Shown in pieces: positions 55,882-64,000 of a stretch of 64,000 nt of DNA. Source of the stretch: Sipunculus nudus (taxonomy: Eukaryota; Annelida; Sipuncula; Golfingiida; Sipunculidae). The position numbers were made by a program, and so were the translations under genes. The notes below the pieces were generated by a model. That model did not search any database and was not told the origin of the DNA. It was given only the letters and a program-made list of their open reading frames with translations. The DNA lies in assembly GCA_026874595.1 (NCBI GenBank), contig CM049308.1, positions 14,279,501-14,343,500 on the forward strand. Reading direction: 5' to 3'. The stretch's first letter is position 1, and each line of letters begins with the position of its first letter.

Positions 55882-58099
55882 TTATTTGAAGTCCCTTTTA
55901 AGGCCTACAACATAATCAAACAAGTTGGTTTCGTAAAATTTTCCGGTGCGTCTGTCTAGCTGATAGTAAAACCATTTGTTCTTAATCTTCATTGACACCT
56001 GTGGTGCTCTTGTCTCTCGAGTCTGATTCACACTAATATGGTTTAGTGGAACGATAAAGTTCTTTTTCTTGGCAAAGTGTGTGTAGGTCTCCACCTTCAC
56101 CCGATCACCGCCCCGCAAGAGGAGAAGCCGGGTCACAGTGCGCTGTGGATAAATCCAGGCGAAGAGCAGCATGCCGTATGCTGGAATAAAGAGCAACTAT
56201 AAATGTTGTTATCAGTGGCTGGAAGTCTTCATTTGAGCATCCAGATAGAGAAGAGATTTACCAAAATGATATCATGTATGTATCATGTATGTATCAATTT
56301 ACTTTTTTCTTTTAAAGCTCACATAGGGAGACATAAATTCTCTGGTTTTATTGGTAACAATCTAGGTTATATATGTTAAAATGTAAAACTTAAGAACATA
56401 CGACTGAACTGAGTGCAAAGAAATGTCGCCAGAAATCTCTGTAAAGGAACAGACTATAGGAAGTATCAGCCTTAATGAATTTAACAGATAGTATAACTGA
56501 CATTGCCAATATGATCTAGGTTTCATTGACTTTTCATCATTCATCTTACAGTTGAGTGATGTTATTCCACATTTAATTAACAATAATTTATCTTCCTTTG
56601 TTAAGTGTTTAACTTTTTAATAAGTGTTTTCAATAAGTTATCTTCCTTTGTTAAGTGTTTAACTTTATAATAAGTGTTTTTAATAAGTGTTATTTCTTTG
56701 TAAAAAAATATATATTATAAATTATATTTATAACAGGGCATTTGATAATGTTTTCATTATCATTTACAGTAATATCACTTCTGTATGTCATCGCTGTCTT
56801 GTTTTATTTCACTGAAACCCATAATCTGTGAAAGAGATGTTGTACAGACAGTATCTGGGAGTACCTTCTAAGAATACAGTATGAGACAGCAATTATGGAT
56901 GGCTGTGTTTATTGGTCACTCTAATACATGGCTATGAATTTTAATGTGTTTCAAACATCCGTTTAAGGTAAATCAAAAATGTTTAAAATATATAAAAATA
57001 TGAGATGAGGTTCCAAATGCTTGAAAATATAAGAAATTATAGGAAAATATATGGAGCCAGTGGAGCACCACCTGTAAAATATCTAGTTTTTATGTCATGT
57101 TTGTTTCTACGTATAAGCTACTGATGTGGGTAACATCTGTGTTCACCTTTCAAATAGAATGGAAAATGAAAAATGCCTTTCCGTGCACATTTTTGCCTGT
57201 TTCAGACAGGCAGAATGGCCATATTTCAAGACCTGCAGGATTGATTTTGAAACTGACATTTTCCATGATTTCTGGAATTCAAAGACAGGTACTGTATTTG
57301 TGCATGTACAAGACAAGTACTTTAATCCTTAAAATATTTGGCCAAATGACTTCAGGGATGCCATGGATAATTTATGGCAATGATCATTACTACGTGTGAA
57401 CCCAGTTAGAATATTGTTTTGAAATGGGAGCATTTCCATGACTTTTCAGCTAGTCAAGGACATACATGTGCCCCAATAAAATAATAAGGATACTAAAAGT
57501 CATTTAAAACCATCTCTCTCAACAGGTAGTACTTGTACAATAAACAGAACATACATACACTAACCTAGTAAAAAAGATATTGCTGCTACTTTGTTTTTAT
57601 ACTTGGCCTGGTAGAGTAGCAGCCTTCCCCAGAAGTTATCTTTGGCCTTCTCCTCCAGTTGTTCAATATCTAACCCTCGCATACTGCTGTAGGCAAACCC
57701 TCCGAGGTTCACCCAGAACAGAAACTGAACAATCCCAAAAATTGTCAACATCCTATAATAAGGGTCATTTTTAAACTGGAACAATAGTGTATCTCTGGTC
57801 ACATTTCCATCAACTTCAAATGGCAGTTTTCTGGCACCAGCTTGCTGTCTAAATGCTGAAGATTTTGAAAAATTCCGCACTTGGCTCCAGTTTTTGCAGT
57901 TCTGTATTAGAATGGACAACCTTGGGATGACACTTGGTAATGGAAGTCCTAACCTTTGTGGCAGATGTTTTTGGGACTGACATGATAGTTTTATGAATGC
58001 TCTGTAAGATGACACGTAATTTTTAGCGTTTCTTGAGATCTGATGAAGGATGCTGGGTTTTCTGAACCCCTGAAGCATCAGGCCTCCCATGATGGACAT
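55882..58099 (-). CDS. TMEM223: TMEM223, mitochondrial inner-membrane protein, two coding exons
   Basis: TMEM223 is a mitochondrial two-pass membrane protein linked in animals to cytochrome c oxidase (complex IV) biogenesis. Coding exons are 58099-57565 and 56180-55882, joined across a 1.4-kb intron (donor GTTAGT, acceptor TTTATTCCAG, phase 1), giving 834 nt and 277 residues. The first 90 residues are basic and Ser-rich, as a targeting sequence should be. The conserved part starts at TRDTLLFQF (101-109). Predicted membrane helices lie at about 117-135 (LTIFGIVQFLFWVNLGGFAY) and 171-190 (VAAISFLLGAYGMLLFAWIY). After them come TRLLLLRGGDRVKVETYTHF, the VPLNHIS segment and the end LFDYVVGLKRDFK. 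The protein is longer than human TMEM223 (about 202 residues), mostly at the N-terminus. The start is the first ATG after a TTTTTTCCAG acceptor at 58121-58120, 20 nt upstream, so a 5' non-coding exon is expected. A second in-frame ATG is at 58090. Confidence 0.92.
56588..56690. repeat. Two 50-bp tandem units in the TMEM223 intron
   Basis: TTATCTTCCTTTGTTAAGTG and TTTAACTTTWTAATAAGTG occur twice in a row, about 50 bp apart. Few differences separate the units, so the duplication is young. No function is suggested. Confidence 0.85.
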
Positions 58100-58289
58100 C
58101 TTGATCTTTATCTTGTGATCTGGAAAAAAGGAAAATAAATAAATATACATATACACACACACAGAATTCAAATATATGATAGCAGCATATAGTAAGAATA
58201 CCATTAGGCCCCTATCCATGTACAAAGAAAATGCAGTGCATGCTGGAATAAACAACTGCTTGCAAATTGACACTGCAAGTAAATACAAT

Positions 58290-58993
58290 TAAAAATTCAA
58301 TAATTAGCCCCATTTTCTAAGAAATTCATTTAGAAATTTCAGAACTGAACAGATTAAATCCTTTTTTATGTACATGCTGTGAAAATTAATGAACTTACAG
58401 GAAAAAATTTTGCCATAGTCTAAGTTGGGCAAAATTTAAGGTACTGATTTTATATATTATGCTAATAACTTTAAACATTTTACAAGATCCTGATCTTATT
58501 TCGGGTATACAATTAAATTTTGATTAAATAAAAGTTATGTCCTTGGGAAAAAGTTTCTAGCTACAACATTTATTCTGTTAAGTGAGTAAATTTTATATCT
58601 TTCCTTAATTTTCACCAGGTACTTTATGTTTGGGCCTATAACTTTTATAAATTACCCAAAATTGAGCTTATTTCCAGCATGTACATAGGAATTACATGCA
58701 GAAATAGTAATGCCACATATGAATGAAACAACACCAGTGGTTTTCATAGCGGGCAGTCCTGAAGTGTACCAATAGATTTTTAATGGAAAATGGAGATTTT
58801 TCCTTAATATCTTGAAAGAACAAAATTAAAGTGCCCCAATTTTCAGTTTAGTAGCTCTTGGGGACATTTAACAGTACTACTGAAAATCAGAATCATAGGT
58901 CAAATAGTTTCAAAATATGCCAGTTAAACAGACAGACAGACAGCTCACAAAGAACCATAGCTATAGCTCAGTTGACTTATAGTTAACTGAGCT
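58290..58993 (-). mobile_element. Hairpin-ended element, 671-bp-unit family, minus strand
   Basis: The hairpin at 58993-58965 reads AGCTCAGTTAACT, loop ATA, AGTCAACTGAGCT. Here arm position 8 is T paired with A, unlike the other copies, and the only mismatch is at position 10. CTGTCTGTCTG and the family body (TAGATTTTT.., CTTTATTTAATCAAAATTTAAT-type words) follow down to about 58290. No right-end module follows, so the far end is lost. It lies just upstream of the TMEM223 coding start, in the presumed 5' intron. Confidence 0.65.
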
Positions 58994-61288
58994 AATGAGA
59001 TACGGTAGAATCTTTGAAATTTGCATTCCTTGGAATGCAAGCCTCCGCCAAGTGGCGTATGCTTCCATAACCATGTTTGGCCTATATTCCCAGGTTCATT
59101 CATGCATAAGTGACTATAGATACATTTATGTTTATTCCTTGATGACATTCCTATATACAGATCATGTGCTGGATCCACACCAAAATCTTAACAATACTTC
59201 ATCGAGATTCTGATATGATTGTGTGAGTTATGTTGTGCACAAGGGCTGATAATGATACTACAGTTTGGGTGTGGGGCTGTGGCAATCTGAACTCCTCCAA
59301 CTACTCCTCCAAGTCTCTTGGGCAGGCTTGTGGCCTGACTGACCCTCTGCTTGGCTTGGTGGCATCTTCGTCTTAAAGGCTCAATCAAAATTCATGCCTA
59401 AGGAGTGCCCAGGGCAAAGACCTCAGTGTTAGGATAATGGTGATTATAACTATAAATTCTTGTTACTCTTCACTTTAGCATAGTGTACAGGTTCATTGAG
59501 TACAATCATGTAAGTCGAATCCTTTACCCCCTACAGTGCAGATAACCTTTTCCTGGACACTGGCTGGTCACCCTGTGATGACCATCACAGGGGTCCCATT
59601 TGAGTGATGGTCAGTGTTCAGGAATGTTTAACATTGCTCCTCCTCTGAGCAACTTAATCCAGAGGTTGTCAGTTTCACCTATCAACCAGATTTGTCATTT
59701 TATATAAGACTTTAAGTAAGTTATTATGTTAATATATTTAGATGATATGGATGGTCAGGACTTTTCTTAGTTCTAAAAGGACAGTATTTTTAATGCTGGT
59801 TTAAGGTCAGTATTATAATATTCACTAAGTTAATTCAAGTATCTGGTTGGTTAGTCAGGTTTAAGGGCTTTACAGGCCCCTGACAAGTGGGCAGAGAGGT
59901 ACTTTTAGGCATCGCAGGACTCTGTCAATCTTCAATACATATGTTGGAAACATATTTTATATGGATGTTTATATAAAATCTGGGTAAAGCTAATTCCCCT
60001 GTTTCCCTGGATGTCCTAGGAACGTTACTCAGATCCTACTGACGGGAGCGCTAGGAGGGCTCTTACATCTTTAGTCAGTCAGTTGTGCACACACACACAC
60101 ACACATACAGACAGGTGGATGAATGTACACCCTCCTGACACAGGCATTTAACATTCATTAATACAGAAAAACTGAATGGTTTTATTCAGGGTCCCCAAAA
60201 TTTTAATTTTTTAATTATTATAACAATGTTCAGCAAAGACATAGTTTTAATATTCATAATAAAAATAAATGAAAACAAATTATGATGTAACTGTTTAGGT
60301 TTGATATCTTATTATATTTGTGCCTAAAAGGTTCTAATAAGTTTCATTTTTTATCCTGAAGGCAATTAAAATGCATATTAAATATAATAATTTAAATAAT
60401 CCTAATAGGTTGTGAAAATATAACTTGGTGCTCATATTGGAAACCTGATTTATTAATTAAAGGTGCATTTTCATATACACTTTCATTGTGTAATTGGAAT
60501 ATTATTTGTAATTTTTTTTCACAAAATAAAAGTTTGACTATAAGGACATAGAATAAACAATTTCTGATGTCAATACCAGCATTTGCTGAAATATATTTGA
60601 TAAACAAACTATATTTTCTCCATTACTTGTGTTGGTTATGGCAATATTATTTTTTTCTAATACTGTATATACAGGGTGAAGAATGATTGTTTCATTTATT
60701 ACATTAGCATTTACAAGTTAAGAATTTAAAACAAATGACCAATACACCACAGTTGAAGTAATTATGACTGAGATATGACAGCTCTCTGTGTGAACCCGTG
60801 ACCTCTGCACACTGAGCAGTGACAGATAGGGACAGGCCCCCTTATTAGCAGGCAGTCTGCCAGACCAGCCCTGCTGCTGGCCAGTGGTCACAGTCTTTCC
60901 TGGAATCATGGGTCCTAATTAGCACCATCACATTAATTAAAATTAAATAACTCTGGAACTGGTGGTAATATTTCCTTAATTAAAAAAACTATTATGATTC
61001 TGAAATAAAAAAAATGTCCAATAATATTTAATGAATTTTTTTAATGATATACCTTTATTTGATGTGAGTGAGCTGAATGTGATCTGCGAGTTTTATGTCA
61101 CCACTGTCCCAGTGGCAGTGTCCATGTAAGCGTGACCTCGACAAGGTGAGGGGTGCTGGTTCCAAAAGAAAATAAAAATTTATCAAATTATAACTAGAAG
61201 AGTAGTGAGTATGTAAAAAGTAAAATAAATTTTATGAATATAACACATTGTCATATAAAACAACAGCCAGCACAGCTTCATCTCTTAC
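58994..61288. other. Presumed TMEM223 5' intron, no coding exon seen
   Basis: AT-rich sequence with a short CA run at 60089-60105. A GC-richer patch at 60780-60910 carries an open minus-strand frame and a GGTCACGGGTTCACAC word that weakly resembles a tRNA B box, but nothing definite. No domain is visible in the minus-strand frame at 59188-59388. Confidence 0.35.
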
Positions 61289-61345
61289 CAGTTAGGTAAA
61301 CATTTCAACTTCTGCCTGACACATGGAGGCAGCCATACTAAGAAT
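61289..61345 (-). other. Candidate 5' non-coding exon of TMEM223 with a 14-codon upstream ORF
   Basis: On the minus strand an ATGGCTGCCTCCATG start is followed by a 14-codon frame ending in TAA and, five bases later, by a strong CTG|GTAAGA donor at 61289. Joined to the acceptor at 58120 this would put a short upstream ORF in the TMEM223 leader. A second good donor on the same strand (GCGCG|GTAAGAAG) closes a GC-rich patch at 62324-62420 and is an alternative first exon. Neither can be chosen without transcripts. Confidence 0.3.
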
Positions 61346-62323
61346 TCCCGGAAAATTTATCCATAATAATTAATTATTTCCCTTATATTTTCTCTTAATT
61401 CAATACTGCTGATGAGAGGTATCTAAATCTGACGAATGTTAGCAGAATTATATTTTTATAAGGAAAAAGTCACTAAATAGAATTTATTTTAGTAATAATT
61501 ATTATCCATAATTTTCTGACAGCAGACGATAGTAAAACTTGAAAGTATTTCGTGAATTAACGGGGAACAATCTGAAGCCTCAAGTTGTGGTTGTGGCAAC
61601 TTGTTGGCGAGGTATGACATAAAATTAACAAATCCATACACATATTTTTAAAAACTTGTTTTAACCCTTTGTATATTTTTTTACAATGAAATCTTATACA
61701 CGATTTGTTCCTTCTATGCTGGCAGGCCCGAGGGACCAATAGCTAAAATTATATCATGTTTACAATGATGGACCCATATTAATGCTTACTTTAAATTATC
61801 CAAAGTGCCTCGCAGCTTAATTAAAAAAATATGACGAGCATCACTTTAGTTTTTATTATAAATTACAACTGCAATTAATTATTAAAATAAAATAATAAAT
61901 TAAATGCATAAGTAAACATACTTTTTTCTCATTTAGGAAAATTAAATCAACTGAAAAAAATGTTATGATACAAAAGTATAAAATGTAAATATTTATAAAC
62001 ATTTTTATGCGGGTAATGGGCTAATGGGAAATTGCTTTACCTGACTAATCAGAGGTCAAATATTTGGACTCCCAAAATTTCCACAAATTCTCCAATTATG
62101 GGTATATTTATGTATTTTGGCAATGTCAAGGCCACGCCATCTTTCGATCTGCCCACTTTCCTGGGTTAGCCGAACGGTTTGGCACAACTGACCCCAGCAG
62201 TCAAGGGGAAAATGGGGGACATTCACCAGAAATACCAGAAACTTGCCGCTGAATATTCAAAAGTATGCGCAGTATTTTAAAACATCTCTTTCTTCTTTCC
62301 CACTCACCATAATGTCTTCTTAC

Positions 62324-62420
62324 CGCGCTCGATCAGTCGTTGCAGTTTGTTTATGAATCACGCCCCTCTTATGACAGCTGTAGTGCACTGATGCCTTGTG
62401 ATGGCACCATCAGTACTGGT
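62324..62420 (-). other. Alternative candidate first exon or promoter patch for TMEM223
   Basis: A GC-richer patch reads, on the minus strand, GGGGCGTGATTC, AACTGCAACGACTGATCG and AGCGCG, followed by a GTAAGAAG donor at 62323. It has no long frame. Its base composition and donor suit a first non-coding exon about 4.2 kb upstream of the TMEM223 acceptor. Confidence 0.3.
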
Positions 62421-63504
62421 AACGGATGTGATTGTATTTATAAATTTTTTATGAGTTCAATGATTGTTCCGTATTATGTTATTGGACGACTATAGAATAA
62501 ATATAATGTGCTATAGATGTGATAATGATCTGTATAAAGGGTGGACAATCACAAACATAAGAAGAAGACCCCCCCCCCCCCCCCGCAAGTAAATAAGTAA
62601 ACACTAAGGATATAGAGTCTACCTGTCATGAAAGGGAATACAAAACTGTTATATTTCACTATAGAATATATCTAGCCTACTTAGTAAGCCTCCCAGCGAG
62701 GCTCACGAGCACTCTATTGAAAATATTGGTGTGCGAGCGAGGACACAGATATTTAGATAAATCAGATAATAAGCTTAAAATAAACAAATGTGGGTCTTTA
62801 CTGGGTGTGTGAACCATTTCTAATAAATGAAAACAAGAAAATTTGCAGGTGGCTACCAGCTCCGCTTGGAACCATTGTTATGCTTGCACTTTCTGTTTTA
62901 TTCACTAGATGGCACTATTTTAGGGACCAGGCAGTAAATGTTATGCTTGGAATTAAGTTGGATTTCCATGATGAATGAGACTGAAACCAAACAGTCAATC
63001 AGAAGAAGGAATTTGAAAACTGGCTTCTCCCTGTGTCCTTGATCCTAAAGCAACATGTCATGTTTGGTTAGAAACCTGCGAGCATCGCTTCTTACCTTTG
63101 AACCTGGATTATATATTTCATTTTCTTATTTGAGCAAGAAAACAAGTAAGGAGTCGCAGTTAAGGGTATGTTAGCGATATTATGTTTGGTAATTTGGCCA
63201 AAGGAAGGATATTTAGTAATATCAGACAGGGCACCACAAGAATTCATGCAATGCTTTCCGTCTCTGTATTATAGAGACGGACACTCTGTCTAGAATATAT
63301 CCTATTATGACCTGAATAATATTATTCAACATTTTAAACACTTATTAATCTGGAGTTGAAATGTAGGCTGGATTTTAAAGTCAAGCCAGTCTGATGACCA
63401 TACACAGCCCTCTACAGGCACTGGGTGCATTACTGGTCAAGCCTGCATGCAGAAGTCTGTGTCTTTATATATATATATATAGTAAAGGTGTAGGTAGCAT
63501 TTAT
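62421..63504. other. Right flank, no supported gene
   Basis: It holds a C-run at 62569-62584 and a TA run at 63467-63481. The 62-codon plus-strand frame at 62790-62978 contains a hydrophobic stretch (LGTIVMLALSVLF) but matches no family I know, and I see no splice or promoter context for it. Confidence 0.35.
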
Positions 63505-64000
63505 AGCTCAGCTGCCAATAAGTCATCTGAGCTATAGTTGTGGTCCATTGTCCGTTGTCTGTCCATGCGTACATCCATCTGTCTGTCCGTCTGTAGATGT
63601 GGCACGTTTTGAAACCATAAGACCTAGGAATCCATAATTAGGCATACTGTTACGTGTCCCCTAGATCTCCTACCAAGCCGAAAAACTAGGTCTTTGCGAC
63701 TTCGTTCCTTTGAGATATTAGGGAAAAACCTCAATTTTTTATTAAAAATCTATTTCACACTACAGGACTGCCTAATATCAAAACACTCATCTGTTTTTCC
63801 TCAAATTTACCATAAATATTCCTCTATATAGTTCCTATATACATGCCAGAAATTAGATCTGTATTATATAATTTAAAAAAGTTATGGGCCAAAACATAAT
63901 GCATTTAGTAAAAATCAGGAAAAATATTTGATCACTTAACACAAAACTTGTTAAAGCTAAGGACTTTTTTTCAGTAATATAACTTTATTTAATCAAAATT
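63505..64000 (+). mobile_element. Hairpin-ended element, 671-bp-unit family, cut by the window edge
   Basis: The hairpin at 63505-63533 (AGCTCAGCTGCCA, loop ATA, AGTCATCTGAGCT) is followed by ATAGTTGTGGTCC, CTGTCCGTCTG and the family body in register with 39706-40170. The CTACCAAGCCGAAAA and AAACCTCAATTTTTTATTA words are nearly identical to the 39677 copy, so these copies are relatively young. The right part lies outside the window. Confidence 0.8.

Noticed and set aside
61070..61150. GC-rich patch with a plus-strand CAAG|GTGAGG donor, possible exon
   Set aside because: No matching acceptor or conserved peptide could be found on either strand.
62790..62978. Small membrane-protein-like frame
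   Set aside because: A single hydrophobic stretch in a 62-codon frame is expected by chance in AT-rich DNA, and no homology or signals support it.

Overview
This is a gene-poor, AT-rich, repeat-dense eukaryotic window, almost certainly from a lophotrochozoan animal and most likely a mollusc. The grounds are spliced genes with GT-AG introns of 1 to 8 kb, animal-type proteins (a novel-type protein kinase C, ISCA2, TMEM223), a LINE tail, MITEs, and a mass of short dispersed repeats rich in CCGTCC, TGACCT and GGTGGCGCCACC words of a kind I associate with mollusc genomes. I cannot name the species. Most long open frames in the window are chance or repeat-derived.

Three real protein-coding genes can be supported. 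(1) The first two coding exons of a PKC epsilon/eta-type kinase lie on the minus strand at 6874-7604; the rest of the gene lies beyond the left edge. (2) ISCA2 is complete on the plus strand in four exons between 32649 and 47799. It encodes a 155-residue mitochondrial A-type iron-sulfur assembly protein with all three ligand cysteines. (3) TMEM223 is on the minus strand, with two coding exons between 55882 and 58099 (277 residues), and converges on ISCA2. ISCA2 and TMEM223 both act in mitochondria, but nothing in the sequence shows a functional link.

Layout. 1-6873: PKC intron 2 with tRNA-like SINE heads, microsatellites and a MITE. 7605-32648: a 25 kb intergenic region holding a solo-LTR-like unit, a TTAA-flanked MITE, two satellite arrays (about 90-98 bp and 102 bp), a long inverted repeat enclosing a dead LINE fragment, a 2 kb fold-back element with tRNA-like cores, a second MITE and a decayed reverse transcriptase. 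32649-47799: ISCA2, whose introns carry most of the larger dispersed elements. 47800-55881: intergenic block of nested tandem repeats. 55882-64000: TMEM223, its probable 5' exons and further repeats.

The most interesting signal is a group of dispersed elements (best copies at 33923-35824, 39677-41230, 41940-43838, 46081-46940, 58290-58993 and 63505-64000) that differ in sequence but share one blueprint. The left end is a 29-nt hairpin with two 13-nt arms, a 3-nt loop and usually a mismatch at arm position 8. ATAGT and a CCGTCC-rich stretch follow. The body is a tandem core with units of about 180, 337 or 671 bp. The right end carries an inverted copy of the first hairpin arm, a short palindrome, and a terminal G followed by T. 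This resembles Helentron-associated non-autonomous elements (HINE/DINE type), with a terminal hairpin I do not recall being described.
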